Source: JADJPL01 sp040382095 (GTDB lineage: Bacteria > Bacteroidota > Bacteroidia > Chitinophagales > Saprospiraceae). From it: 62,860 nucleotides of DNA. Shown one piece after another: positions 9,307 to 20,851 of this stretch. Each line of letters begins with the position of its first letter. The stretch's first letter is position 1. A program made the position numbers and the translations under genes. The stretch is taken from assembly GCA_040382095.1 (NCBI GenBank), contig JBEIGB010000010.1:1-62860 (forward strand), in the 5' to 3' direction. The notes under the pieces are model-generated. The model was not told the DNA's origin and did no database searches. It worked only from the letters and a program-made list of their open reading frames with translations.

Positions 9307-12300
9307 ATGAGCAACAAAGCATTACTCTTTTTTCTGATTTCAGCTATTGGCACGCTTACTTTAAGTGCATTCAACGGGTCCTTCACCCCCCCAATGCCCA
9401 CCAGCCTACCTACCCCACAAGGATCAGTGAGGATACCCTGCCCCCAATCATTGACCGAAAGGGCGATTTCATCAACGACCCCCCTAAAAATACCATTGAC
9501 CTTAAGGACCCTTCGGCCATTCAGAAAAATGTCGAATACGATCCCGAAACCAACCGATACATCCTCTACGAACGGATCGGAAATGATTTTTTCCGCCCCC
9601 CTACCTATATGACCTTCGAAGAATACCTCGAATACCGGCGCAAACAAGATGAAACTGACTATTTCCGACAGCTCGCAGGGGTACACGATGGCAAAAAACG
9701 CAGCGAAGTCGAAGATCCCCTGGCCAAATTCAATATACAGAAAACCCTCATTGACCGGCTCTTCGGTGGTACTACTGTGGATATCCGCCCACAAGGCAAT
9801 ATTGATCTCACCTTCGGCGGCGACTATCAGCGCCTCGATAACCCTATCCTCACCGAACGGCAGCGCCGCACCGGTGGCTTCGATTTTGACATGAACATCC
9901 AGATGAATGTCACCGGCAAAATCGGCGAAAAACTCAACCTGAATACAAATTTCAATACCAACGCCATCTTTGACTTCGATAACCAGATCAAACTCAATTA
10001 TAACGCGGATGAATTCAGCGAAGATGAAATCCTCAAAAAAATCGAAGCCGGCAACGTAAGCCTCCCTCTACGCGGTTCTCTTATCCAGGGTGCTCAAAGC
10101 CTCTTTGGGCTCAAAACAGAGCTTCAATTTGGCCACCTCCGCCTCACAGCTATCGGCTCACAGCAAAAATCCCAGCGCCAAAACGTCAAATTACAGGGAG
10201 GGAGCCAAGTCCAAAAATTCGAGGTCAAAGCCGACCAGTACGACGAAAACAGACATTTCTTTCTCTCCTTCTACAACCGCGATAACTTCGAGGGCGGGCT
10301 GGAAAATATGCCCCAGATCCGCTCCGTATTCAAAGTGGAAAATCTCGAAGTCTGGATTACCAACGACCGCAATGAGGTGGACAATGTGCGCGATATCGTC
10401 GCACTCGCCGACCTGGGCGAGCCCTCCCGGCTCGTCAACCCTGCTGCCAACCCGCCCCTGCCCAATCCACCTTTCCGCGACCTCTTCGGGCAACCCCTGC
10501 CGGATAACGCCTCCAACAACCTTTATGGCCGCATCGTCCGCAACCCCGAAATGCGCGAAATTGACAAGGCCGTAGCTACTCTGCAAAATGATTTCGGACT
10601 CGCACAGTCCCGTGACTTCGAAAAAGTCAATGCCCGAAAACTCAAACCTACAGAATACACCTTCCATCCCGATCTGGGCTTTATCTCCCTCAATATCAAT
10701 GTACAACCCGACCAGGTCATCGGCGTGGCTTTTCAATATTCCTACAACGGGCGCAGCTATAAAGTCGGCGAACTCTCCATCAACTCCGAAAATACCAAGC
10801 CGGACTCCTCCCTCAACGTCCTTTTTGTCAAAATGCTGAAAAGCACCACCCAGCGCACCGATGTGCCCACCTGGGACCTGATGATGAAAAACGTCTATCC
10901 CGTAGGTGCTTTCCAGGTTACCCAGGCAGACTTCCGCCTCGATATCTTTTATGAAGACCCCGGCAAAGGAGAAAAGCGATTCCTCCCCGAAACCAATCTC
11001 GCCGGCAGACCCCTCCTAAGGGTATTCAACCTCGACCGCCTCAATACCCAGGGAGACCCACAACCCGACGGCGTCTTCGACTTCGTGCCCGGTGTGACCA
11101 TCAACCTGCGCTCAGGCAGGATTATGTTTCCTGTGCTGGAACCCTTTGGCTCCTCCCTCGCCCGGCAAATTGACGATCCCGAACTACGCAAAAAATATAC
11201 CTTCCAGGAATTATACGACTCCACCCTTTTCCTCGCCCAGGAATTCCAGGAAAAAAACCGCTTCGCTATCCGCGGTACCTATAAATCGTCGGTCAGCAGC
11301 GAAATCTCCCTCGGTGCCTTTAATATCCCGCCTGGCTCCGTTAGAGTCAGTGCCGGCGGCCAAAGCCTCATCGAAGGACGGGATTATGAAGTGGACTATA
11401 ATATCGGAAGGGTGCGCATCCTCAACGACGCCATCCTCAATACCGGTGTGCCGATCGACGTTTCTTACGAAGACAATACCCTCTTCGGGTTTCAGACTAA
11501 AAGCCTCTTCGGCTTGCGGGCAGATTACGAAATAGATAAAAATTTCAATATCGGGGCCACGGCGATGAAACTCTTCGAACGTCCCTTTACGCAAAAGGTC
11601 AATATCGGAGAAGACCCGATCAATAACTCGATTTATGGGATGGACCTCAACCTCAGCAGGCAGGCACCCTGGCTTACCAAAGCTATTGACGCCATTCCCG
11701 GCCTTTCTACCAAGGAAATGTCGAATATCAGCGTCAATGCCGAAGGTGCCCTGTTGCGCCCCGGCCATTCAAGGGCCATCAACCAGGATAAAAAAGATGA
11801 AGGCGGTATCGTTTATATTGACGACTTTGAGGGTAGCGCCAATACCATTGACCTGAGGCAGCCGGTAGCCAACTGGTTCCTGGCCAGTATCCCCCAAAAT
11901 GACGAACTCAACAGCAACCCCCTGTTCCCGGAAGCCAAACTCATCAACGACCTGCGCTCCGGCACCAACCGCGCAAGGATGAGCTGGTATCGCATTGACC
12001 AAAATGCACGCGCAGGAAACGACGCTACAAACCCTTATACCAGCCTGGTACCTCAAATCGAAGTATTCCCCAACCTGCAGCTCGCGCCCAGCGACCTCCC
12101 CAATATTCCCACCTTCGATATCACCTACTTCCCGGAAGAAAGGGGACCTTACAACTTCGATATTCCGGGCGGATACCCCGGTATCTCCCGTGGGGTGCGT
12201 TTTATCGGGGACTCTATGGTGCTGCGTAGTCCCGAAACCCGCTGGGGCGGTATTATGCGGGCCCTTACCAGCAATGATTTTCAAAGCACAAATACCGAAT

Positions 12301-15300
12301 TCCTCGAGTTCTGGCTGCTCAGCCCGTTCCTCGATACCGATAACCCCAAAAACCCCTCCGAAAATTATCAGGCCCAGGAAGGTGACCTCTTTATCAATCT
12401 GGGCAATATCTCCGAAGACATCCTCCGCGATTCCCGAAAATTTTTCGAAAATGGCTTGCCTGGACCCATTAACCCGGACAGACGCACCGAATCCACCGAA
12501 TGGTCCAAAGTGCCCGTCGCCCAACAAATCACCCAGGCTTTTGATAATGACGAAGAAACCCGAAGGCTCCAGGATGTCGGCCTCGATGGCTTCAATAACG
12601 AAGAAGAACGCAAAAAATTCTCCCCGTTCATCGAGACCGTACGTGCCGCTAACCCCAATGCCGCCAACCGCGTAAGTAACGACCCTTCTAACGACGATTT
12701 CCGCTATTTCAATGACGGCGGGTTCCCCAAAGAGGCCGGCCTCATCGAACGTTACCGCTTTTTCTCCAACCCGGAAGGGAATTCCCGCTCCAACAGCGGT
12801 AGCAACGAGCTTAATTCTTCTACCAACATCCCCGATGCAGAAGATATTAACCGCGATAATACCCTGAACGAAACGGAAAACTACTTCCAGTACAAAATTC
12901 CGATCCGCGCCAACCCCGCCAGCCCAAGGGAAATTGATATCAACCGCACGCCCTTTATCACCGACCGCCTCGAGGCAGCCAATGGAAGGATCTGGTACCG
13001 CTTCCGTATCCCCCTCAATGGCCCCAACAAAGTGGCCGTAGGTGGTATCCGCGACTTCCGCTCTATCCGGTTTATGCGCCTCTATATGACCGGGTTCCAA
13101 AAGCAGGTCACGCTGCGCTTCGCCCGTATGGAATTCGTACGCAACCAGTGGCGGCGCTACAACCAGGACCTCTCCGATGTCAACCCCATCCCCTGTGATG
13201 CACAAACCCAATTCGACGTAGATGCCGTAAATATCGAGGAAAACAGCAACCGCCAGCCCTTCAACTATGTACTCCCTGAAGGAATACGCAGAGAACTCGC
13301 CCTGGGCGTCTTTTCCACCCAGCAAAATGAACAATCCCTTACCATGACCATTCGCGGGCTGTGCGACGGAGAAGAAAAAGCCGTGTTCAAACGCCTGGAT
13401 ATGGATATGCGCGTCTATGAACGTCTCAAAATGTTCGTTCACGGCGAAATCCTCGACAAACTCCCAATCCGCGACGGTGACCTCTCCGTGTTCGTCCGCA
13501 TTGGCAGCGATTTTAAAAACAACTACTACGAATACGAAGTCCCGCTCGTTATGTCCGATCCTGCCCGGCTTCCCTCCGACAACCGCACTGCGGAGTATAA
13601 ACTGGAAATATGGCGCGCAGAAAACGATTTTGATATCCCCCTGAAACTCTTCACCACCCTGAAAGAAGAGCGCAACAACCTGGGTTTACCCCTGACCGAT
13701 GAATACATCCGCCAACTCGAAGACCTCGGCCTGCCCGGTATGCCCCATAAAATAAAAGTACGCGGCAATCCTAACCTCGGACTGGCAAAAATTGCCATGA
13801 TCGGCGTCAGAAACCCTGGTGGTGGTCAGCAACTGCCCCTGAATACCGAAGTCTGGATCAATGAACTGCGCCTCACCGGCCTCGACGAACGCGGTGGAGG
13901 CGCTGCAATCGCACGTATGGACGTCCAACTGGCCGACCTCGGCAATGTCACCCTGGCCGGAAATTACAGCAGCATCGGATTTGGCGCACTCGACCAAAAA
14001 GTCCAGCAGCGCAGCAGGCAGGAAGTCGCTGGCTACGACGTCTCTGCAAATATCGAACTCAGTAAATTCCTGCCAAAGGACTGGGGGCTCCGCATCCCTT
14101 TCTATGCACAGCGTTCCAACATCACGAAAACCCCGGAGTTCGACCCCTATGATATGGATATTGTCCTCAAGGAAAAAATCCAGAATGCCACCGGGCAAGA
14201 AAGGGATTCCATCGCCAATATTACCCAGGAAGTATCCAATCTCAGTAGCTATGCTTTCACCAACGTCCGAAAGGAAGCCTCCGGAGGCGGTAGCTCAAAA
14301 CCAATGCCCTGGAGTATCCAAAATTTTACCCTCAGCTATTCCTATACCAAATCCGAACGCCGCGACCCCCTTATCGAATTCGACGAGCTCACCCGCCGTA
14401 CCAGCGGCCTCGATTACCAATTCGCCGTCCCAATCAAATATATCGAACCGATGAAAGGGATCAAAAGCGAATTGCTCAAACTTTTTTCGGAATTTAACTT
14501 CAACCCCGTCCCGAATTCGTTCAGCTTCAGCACCCAGCTCGACCGGCACTTTAACCGAACCAGGTTCAGGTTTACTGGCCTTGAAGACCGCTTCAATACC
14601 TTCTACAACAAACGCTATACCTGGGACAGGAACTATAACCTGCAGTGGGACTTTACCAAGTCCCTCAAATTCACCTTCACCGCTGCCAATAATGGCGTCG
14701 TGGACGAACCCAATGAAATTGACCTCATTGACGACCCATCCATCGAAGATATTGAACAGGCTCGGCGCGACAGTATCTGGCAGAACCTCCAGCGCTTTGG
14801 CCGTACCAAAAACTACCTGCATAATTTCCAGGTCAGTTATAACCTGCCGATCAGGCTCCTCCCCTTCATGGACTGGATTTCCTCAAGGGCACAATACCAG
14901 GGTGAATATGGATGGACCGCAGCCGCACTCAATACCGACAGCCTCGGCAGCGTAATCCAAAACCGCCAGGACATCCAGTTCAGTGCCGACTTTAACTTCG
15001 AAGCCCTCTATAATAAGGTGCCTTTCCTGCGTTCCATTAACCGGGGAAGCCAAAACCCCGCAGCACCTGGAGGAAGAATCCCACGGCAAGGGGGACAAGA
15101 AGAGGAAACAGAAGGGGAGGAGGCCCAGAGCGCCGGCGGGAGCGTCCTTAGGGCCGTGCTGCGCCCATTGCTGCTCGTCCGCCGTGCCCGGTTCAATTTT
15201 ACCCGGCAGTCCAATACCATCGTTCCCGGCTTCATGCCCCAGGCCCGTATGCTCGGTATGGGGCAAAACCTCTCCGCCCCGGGATGGGATTTCGTATCCG

Positions 15301-16625
15301 GCCTGCAACCTCGTATCCGCGAACTCCGGCCCGAAGAATATTATTCCGAAAAAGACTGGCTCGGCCAGGCCGCCCAAAAAGGATGGATCACTTCCAATGT
15401 TTTCCTCAACCAGGAGGCAGTCCAAAATTTTACCCAGAATTACGATGCCCGCGTGACCCTCGAACCATTCCGCGACTTCCGCATCGAACTTGAAGCAACC
15501 CGCAACTTCACTGAAAACCACTCCCAGTATTTCAAAGATACCCTCTTTGACAATACGTCAAATTTTGTCCATGCAATCCCTAAAGATGCAGGTTCACTGA
15601 CCCTCTCCTATGCCGCGCTGCCTACGCTGTTCCAGGATGACCGGACAGAAATCATCGCCTTGTTCCGAAAGTTCGAAGATAACCGCCTCGTCATCTCCCA
15701 GCGTCTCGGACAGGGCCAGCACAACGATTCTACCCTCGCCCTCAACGGTTATACCTTCGGCTACGGACGCACCCAGCAGGATGTCCTCATCCCTGCATTT
15801 ATCGCCGCTTATACCGGAGAAGACCCCAACACTACCAGCCTCGACCTCTTCGATATGCTGCCGCGCGTCAACTGGCGCCTCAATTACAACGGATTGTCCA
15901 GGGTAAGGCTCTTTAGCGAGCTCTTTCAAAATTTCAGCCTCACCCACGGATATAAGTCCACCCTGACCATCAACCGCTTCAATACCGGCCTCGACTACCT
16001 GCGCACCTTCGATTTCGGTGGGCTCAACGAGCTCAACGGCAACTTCTACGCCCGCCTGGAAATCCCTGAAATTGTCATTCAGGAAGGCTTCAGCCCACTT
16101 GTGGCAATTAATGCAACCCTCAAAAACGGAATGTCCTTCAACGCTGATTATAAAAACTCCCGCACCCTGGCCCTCAGCCTCGTCAATAACCAGCTGGCAG
16201 AAACCCGCCGAAAAGAAATGATGATCGGCTTTGGCTATATTCTCCGAAATGTCAACATCCCCTTTCTCACTGGTAAAAAATTGCCTCCTAAGCCCAAAGG
16301 TAACCGCGTCGCAGGTATCGGCAAAACCAATGCAGGCACGACCGGCCCTCCCGCCCCAAGTCCGAACCAAGGTAATGACCTCGATATCAACTTCAACCTG
16401 CGGATGTCGGATGATGTCACCTTTAACCACCTGCTCGACCAGGGTATCGTAGAGCCCACCCGGGGAAGCTACCTCCTTAGCTTTTCCCCTTCGGCAGAAT
16501 ATCGCCTCAACCAGCGATTGTCCCTACGGATATTTTTTGATTACCGCTATAACGAACCTAAAACCTCTGCCGGGTTCCCCAGAACAGATGCCTCCGGCGG
16601 GATCGTGGTGCGCTTCTCTCTGTAA
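9307..16625 (+). CDS. sprA: SprA, giant T9SS translocon protein (apparent N-terminal frameshift)
   Basis: SprA forms the very large outer-membrane beta-barrel channel through which type IX secretion substrates cross. The main frame, opening with a Met codon at 9609, encodes 2338 residues with SprA landmarks: FRPPTYMTFEEYLEYR, FDMNIQMNVTGKIGEKLNLN, EGGIVYIDDFEGS, and a C-terminal beta-rich region ending in Phe-Ser-Leu. The same frame is open and SprA-like upstream of 9609 (DTLPPIIDRKGDF, DPETNRYILYERIG) but has no start codon. A good signal peptide (MSNKALLFFLISAIGTLTLSAF) starts at 9307 in the neighbouring frame. Adding one C to, or slipping -1 on, the C7 run at 9386-9392 joins the two into one continuous protein of about 2440 residues. 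I therefore annotate the gene from 9307 with a frameshift. Confidence 0.93.
9386..9392 (+). other. C7 homopolymer at the sprA frame junction
   Basis: Seven consecutive C, read in the signal-peptide frame as C CCC CCA, an X XXY YYZ slippery pattern. A -1 slip or one extra C gives ...SFTPPNAHQPTYP... and then the main sprA frame. Candidates are an assembly or sequencing indel, phase variation, or programmed frameshifting; the sequence alone cannot decide. Confidence 0.6.
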
Positions 16626-16637
16626 GGGTATTCCAAA

Positions 16638-16863
16638 GCAGTGTAAAAGCCCCTGGCCTGTCCAAAAGTATTCTGCTACCTTCAGCGGCAGAATAATATT
16701 CTTTTAAATTCCGATTTTGTTCATTTTTATTCTAAAAATGAACAAAATCGGCGTTTTAAAGAATATTCGCTGGCGACGAATGCTGCCAAAGGACTTATCA
16801 GACAGCCTCTGAAAAATTTTATTTCGCCGTAAAAAGCGGCAAAAGTCTTTTTATCACGACCTC
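16638..16863. repeat. Family A intergenic repeat, long copy (A2)
   Basis: Bounded by GCAGTGTAAAAGC (16638-16650) and CTTTTTATCACGACCTC (ending 16863), imperfect inverted ends like those of copy A4. Inside are the 16711-16751 hairpin and GCCAAAGGACTTATCAGACAGCCTCT, nearly identical to the string in A1. The flanks of the hairpin resemble those of copy A3. Confidence 0.5.
16711..16751. terminator. Perfect 19-bp hairpin downstream of sprA
   Basis: CCGATTTTGTTCATTTTTA (16711-16729), loop TTC, then its exact reverse complement ending at 16751. The flanks (AATATTCTTTTAAA / TTTAAAGAATATT) extend the pairing imperfectly. It is AT-rich and lacks a classic U-tract, so it may be a repeat core rather than a simple terminator. 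Confidence 0.5.
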
Positions 16864-16930
16864 CGGCATAAACTTAACCACCTTCAGGTTAAATTGATGT
16901 TAAAAAGCCTCCCTGCTTATCAGGATAGCC

Positions 16931-16938
16931 TAATTTTG
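16931..16938 (+). promoter_or_regulatory. Candidate -7 box for the sensor kinase operon
   Basis: TAATTTTG matches TAnnTTTG and lies 87 bp upstream of the kinase ATG. No convincing -33 box. Confidence 0.4.
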
Positions 16939-17025
16939 CAAAGGGTACAGTCATGAATCTGCCTGCCAGTGGCCCGGTTATCCGGCTCACCGCGATCAAA
17001 CACCCCCCTCCCTAAACCAGCTACA

Positions 17026-18504
17026 ATGAAAAAACGCGCAATTTGGGCAATTATCGCATTGATGAGCGCCGCGGTATTTGGTGTGGTCTGGCTGCAAATG
17101 GACTTAATCCGTATGTCCATAAGTGTAAACGAAGAGCGCTTTGATAAAAATGTATATTACGCGCTCAACGAAGTCGCCAGGCAGCTCGAAGCCGAGGAGC
17201 GGCGCGAAGAGCTTTTCTCCTCGCTCGGCCTCAACGGCTTTATCACCAACTATATCCAGCAGGAGCGCATATCCTCAGATGACCGGGACAGAAAACCATT
17301 GACAACAGGCAAGCGCCCGACGGCGCTGATGCTCAGTGAACTTATGCAAGACCCCACAGTCTATGCCCTCTATGGGTTGACCCTGGCCAGCAGGCCCATC
17401 GAAGAACGCATTAAACCTCAATTTCTGGACGCAGCGCTCAAACAGGCCTTTCGCAACAGAGGCATGGATCCCACACAATCCATCTATGCTTTTCATTACG
17501 GTATATTCTCCTATGCCAAAAAAAGCCTCGTCTTCACCAATGGCCACTTCATCGTCACGGATAACCTGGACCACCAGGTACCCGCCCCCGGTTTCAAACC
17601 CAAAAACCTCTATAACCCAGATTATGCCGTCGCCCTTTTTCCCCATGACAAACCCAAAACCGGAGAGCTGCGCGTATTTTTTCCCAATCGCAATAATATC
17701 GTCTGGAGCTCCCTCTGGCAAAATTTCCTGGGCTCCATTTTTTTCACCGCTATCATCCTGTTTTGCTTTGGATATACCTTGTACGTGATCTTTCGACAAA
17801 AACAATTGTCCGAAATGAAAACCGATTTTATCAACAATATGACCCATGAGTTCAAAACCCCCATCGCCACCATATCCCTCGCTGCCGATTCCATCTCCAG
17901 CCCTATGATACTCGGCAACCCCGAAAAGATCAAACGCTTTGCCAACATAATAAAACAGGAAAATAATCGTATGAATAATCAGGTGGAGAAAGTACTCCAG
18001 ATGGCCTTGATAGATAAACAGGAGTATTCCATTAAATTATCCGAAGTCAATCTGCACGAAGTAATCTCTGCCGCACTGGAAAATATAAACTTACAAGTGG
18101 AAAGCAGGGGAGGGACCGCCCATGCCTTCCTGGAGGCCACCAACCCCATCGTACAGGCCGATTTGACCCATGTATCCAGCATCGTCAATAACCTGCTGGA
18201 TAACGCCAATAAATACTCTCCCGAAAAGCCGGAAATCAGCGTATCCACGCGCAACCGGCACGACGGGGTGGAAATTGTGGTCAAGGACTGTGGGATTGGG
18301 ATGAGCAAAGCGGTACTCAAACATATTTTTGATAAATTCTACCGCGTCTCTACCGGCAACCTCCACGATATTAAAGGCTTCGGCCTGGGCCTGAGCTATG
18401 TCAAAGCAATGATGGATGCTCATAAGGGACATATTGATGTCAAAAGCGAACCAGGAAAAGGAAGTACATTCACGTTGTTCTTCCCTTTCCAAATCGAAGG
18501 ATAG
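17026..18504 (+). CDS. Membrane sensor histidine kinase (RprX-like)
   Basis: 492 residues from the ATG at 17026. I chose this start because the protein then opens with a basic residue pair and a membrane helix (about 4-24); the longer frame adds 19 unlikely residues. A periplasmic sensor region of about 210 residues is closed by a second helix near 233-255. The H-box FINNMTHEFKTP puts the phosphorylated histidine at about H274. The ATPase domain has the N-box NNLLDNANKYSP (about 389-400), VKDCGIGM and GFGLGLSYVKAM. The response regulator follows after 50 bp. The pair resembles Bacteroides RprX/RprY, but the signal sensed here is unknown. Confidence 0.9.
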   Translation: MKKRAIWAIIALMSAAVFGVVWLQMDLIRMSISVNEERFDKNVYYALNEVARQLEAEERREELFSSLGLNGFITNYIQQERISSDDRDRKPLTTGKRPTALMLSELMQDPTVYALYGLTLASRPIEERIKPQFLDAALKQAFRNRGMDPTQSIYAFHYGIFSYAKKSLVFTNGHFIVTDNLDHQVPAPGFKPKNLYNPDYAVALFPHDKPKTGELRVFFPNRNNIVWSSLWQNFLGSIFFTAIILFCFGYTLYVIFRQKQLSEMKTDFINNMTHEFKTPIATISLAADSISSPMILGNPEKIKRFANIIKQENNRMNNQVEKVLQMALIDKQEYSIKLSEVNLHEVISAALENINLQVESRGGTAHAFLEATNPIVQADLTHVSSIVNNLLDNANKYSPEKPEISVSTRNRHDGVEIVVKDCGIGMSKAVLKHIFDKFYRVSTGNLHDIKGFGLGLSYVKAMMDAHKGHIDVKSEPGKGSTFTLFFPFQIEG

Positions 18505-18554
18505 CGCGTTAAATCTATTGTACCGATCCTGAACCCCCGCTAAAAGAAACGATT

Positions 18555-19274
18555 ATGGAAAAAAATAAAATCCTGCTCGTAGAAGATGACCAAAATTTCG
18601 GCGATGTGCTGCGCTCCTACCTGGATATGCACGACTACCAGGTCACCCTCGCTAAAGATGGTGCCGAAGGCCTTGAAAAATATCGGAAGGGCCACTTTGA
18701 TCTCTGCATCTTCGATGTCATGATGCCCAAAATGGACGGCTTTTCCCTGGCCAGGGAAATCCGCAAAACAGACGAAGAAATACCTATTATTTTTCTTACC
18801 GCCAAAGCGCTTAAAGAAGATGTACTGGAAGGCTTCCGTATCGGCGCCGATGATTATATCACCAAACCCTTCCTTTCCGCCGAATTATTGGCCAGGGTAC
18901 ACGCTATCCTCAAACGCAGCCACAAGTCAGAAATCAAGGAAGAAGAAAAAGAATTTATCATTGGAAAATATCATTTTAATTTTCCATTAAGAATCCTTAC
19001 TTTTGGCCTCGGAGAGCGTACAGAGGAAAAATTCAAGCTGTCGCCTAAAGAAGCCCAGCTCCTCAAACTCTTTGCCGTTCACATGAACGACATTCTCCCC
19101 AGGTCAGAAGCACTGACCAAAATATGGAGCGAAGATAACTACTTCACCGCCCGGTCTATGGACGTATTCGTGACTAAGTTGCGCAAGTACCTCAAACGCG
19201 ACGAAAATATCGAAATCGTCAATATCCACGGCAACGGGTTCCAATTACTCGTTAAAGCGGACGAAGGATTATAA
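18555..19274 (+). CDS. OmpR-family response regulator (RprY-like)
   Basis: 239 residues. The receiver domain occupies about 1-120, with acidic pocket VEDD (9-12), phospho-acceptor Asp54 in CIFDVMMPKMDGF, Thr in FLTAKA and Lys in ITKPF. A winged-helix DNA-binding domain follows (about 135-235: LSPKEAQLLKLF, MDVFVTKLRKYL, NIHGNGFQL). It pairs with the upstream kinase in an evident operon. RprY-type regulators in the phylum have been linked to stress and metabolic control; targets cannot be read from the sequence. Confidence 0.92.
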   Translation: MEKNKILLVEDDQNFGDVLRSYLDMHDYQVTLAKDGAEGLEKYRKGHFDLCIFDVMMPKMDGFSLAREIRKTDEEIPIIFLTAKALKEDVLEGFRIGADDYITKPFLSAELLARVHAILKRSHKSEIKEEEKEFIIGKYHFNFPLRILTFGLGERTEEKFKLSPKEAQLLKLFAVHMNDILPRSEALTKIWSEDNYFTARSMDVFVTKLRKYLKRDENIEIVNIHGNGFQLLVKADEGL

Positions 19275-19345
19275 GAATAGTTTTTGGGATTATGATTAGG
19301 GCTGGGTAATGCTTCATTGCTCAGCTTTTTTTTTATCACCCCCTT

Positions 19346-20383
19346 ATGTTTTACCGCCGATTCCTGCAACCCGTTTTATTCGCCTTTGCCCCCGAAGCTG
19401 CGCATGGGCTCACCCTATCCCTGCTCAAAGCGATCTGCCTTTTACCCGGTGCATCATGGCTGCTGCGTAAATCCTTCTGCATCCAGGACCCACGCCTTAA
19501 GCGCCAGGTCATGGGACTCGATTTCGCAAATCCCGTAGGCCTTGCGGCAGGCTTCGATAAAGATGGAAAAGTATTCCGGGAAATGGCTGCCCTCGGGTTT
19601 GGCTTCATCGAGCTGGGCACCGTCACCCCACTGCCACAACCTGGCAACCCCAAACCCCGGTTGTTCCGCCTGCCCACCGATCAGGCCCTCATCAACCGGA
19701 TGGGGTTCAACAACCTCGGAGCAGTGGCGCTCGCCAAACGCTTAAGCCGGACACCAAGACCTGAAGGCCTCATCCTTGGAGGAAATATCGGCAAAAATAA
19801 AAATACCCCCAACGACCAGGCCACCGCTGATTATCTCACGTGCTTCAATACCCTGTTCCCGTGGGTGGACTATTTCGTCGTAAATGTCAGCTCCCCCAAT
19901 ACGCCCGACCTCCGGGAGCTACAGGATAAAGCCCCGCTCTCTGCCATCCTCCATGCACTCCAGGAACAAAACGCCCGGTACCCCGCACCTAAACCTATCC
20001 TACTGAAAATCGCACCCGACCTCAACACATCCCAACTCGACGATATCCTGCAAATCGTCCGTCAAACAAAAATCACCGGTATCGTCGCTACCAATACGAC
20101 TGTTTCCCGTGAAGGCCTGGATACACCTGCCAGTGCCATCCGCGAAATTGGGCCAGGTGGCCTCAGCGGTGCCCCCCTGCGTCAGATGTCCACCGGGATT
20201 ATCCGCTATCTCCGTGCAAAGGGACCGGAAGATATGGTCATCATCGGTGCCGGTGGCATCGGCAACGCCAGGGAAGCCAGAGAAAAATTCGCAGCAGGTG
20301 CCAATCTGCTGCAAATCTATACAGGACTGGTGTACTATGGGCCCACCCTCCCGAAATCTATCCAAAAGTCACTGCTCACCTGA
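19346..20383 (+). CDS. pyrD: Dihydroorotate dehydrogenase (quinone), class 2
   Basis: 345 residues. PyrD oxidises dihydroorotate to orotate in pyrimidine synthesis, passing electrons to membrane quinone. The class 2 hallmark N-terminal amphipathic extension (MFYRRFLQPVLFAFAPE...HGLTLSLLK) precedes the FMN barrel: NPVGLAAGFDKDG, ELGTVTPLPQPGNPKPRLFRL, NRMGFNN, the VNVSSPNTPDLRELQ loop with the catalytic Ser, and GAGGIGNAREAREKFAAGA. It is read in the same direction as the two-component system, 71 bp behind it. Confidence 0.96.
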   Translation: MFYRRFLQPVLFAFAPEAAHGLTLSLLKAICLLPGASWLLRKSFCIQDPRLKRQVMGLDFANPVGLAAGFDKDGKVFREMAALGFGFIELGTVTPLPQPGNPKPRLFRLPTDQALINRMGFNNLGAVALAKRLSRTPRPEGLILGGNIGKNKNTPNDQATADYLTCFNTLFPWVDYFVVNVSSPNTPDLRELQDKAPLSAILHALQEQNARYPAPKPILLKIAPDLNTSQLDDILQIVRQTKITGIVATNTTVSREGLDTPASAIREIGPGGLSGAPLRQMSTGIIRYLRAKGPEDMVIIGAGGIGNAREAREKFAAGANLLQIYTGLVYYGPTLPKSIQKSLLT

Positions 20384-20700
20384 TCCCCTGCCCTCATATT
20401 ACGGTTTTTTGCTATGGTATCATTTTTGATACTCCAATATTGGTATCAATTTGGCGAAAAAATCTGCTTTTCCAAACTGCTCCTTGCGGCCTGCCGCTAA
20501 TATTTTATCGGCCCGGAAGCGTACTTTGGATAAAGCCCTTAGGCTCGGTTATCGTGATCAAACAAACTACACACAACGTATTCAGGGACATCCGCTTCTG
20601 GCTGTTGCTATGCTCGCTCATCCTGCTAATATGGGGTTCGCTCAAAGGATATCCCGTGTGAAGTAGGGAAAAAGAGCCAGCGCCAGCACAAAAATATGGG

Positions 20701-20851
20701 AGCATACAAAAAGACTCAACGCTGTCTTTTGCCGGCTTGCGCCGCCAAAGAATACTTTTTTGAAACGCCGATTCTGTTGATTTTGCTAAGCAAAATCAAC
20801 AGAATGGGTGTTTCAAAAAAAATTATACAGCCGCTCTTTTTACACAACCTC
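20701..20851. repeat. Family A intergenic repeat (copy A3)
   Basis: Contains CTTTTGCCGGCTTGCGCCGCCAAAG, then the 20761-20815 hairpin, and ends CTTTTTACACAACCTC at 20836-20851, the same end as copy A1. The left boundary is uncertain. Confidence 0.5.
20771..20805. terminator. Perfect 16-bp hairpin between pyrD and nadC
   Basis: ATTCTGTTGATTTTGC, loop TAA, exact reverse complement. Outer flanks TGAAACGCC / GGTGTTTCA extend it imperfectly to 20761-20815, with A- and T-rich tails on both sides. This would suit a bidirectional terminator for the convergent genes, and it is the core of repeat A3. Confidence 0.5.

Larger units (their letters stand above)
16626..17025. other. 400-bp intergenic region after sprA
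   Basis: No gene seen. It is filled mostly by a family A repeat (about 16638-16863) containing a long perfect hairpin (16711-16751), then the promoter region of the sensor kinase gene with a -7 box at 16931. Confidence 0.6.

Noticed and set aside
11769..13442. 557-residue open frame on the minus strand inside sprA
   Set aside because: It mirrors the codon bias of the plus-strand SprA frame, has no recognisable domain and lies wholly inside a clearly coding gene.
20440..20666. Two overlapping ORFs of about 70 residues after pyrD
   Set aside because: Both start at TTG, overlap each other in different frames, match nothing I know and run into repeat A3.
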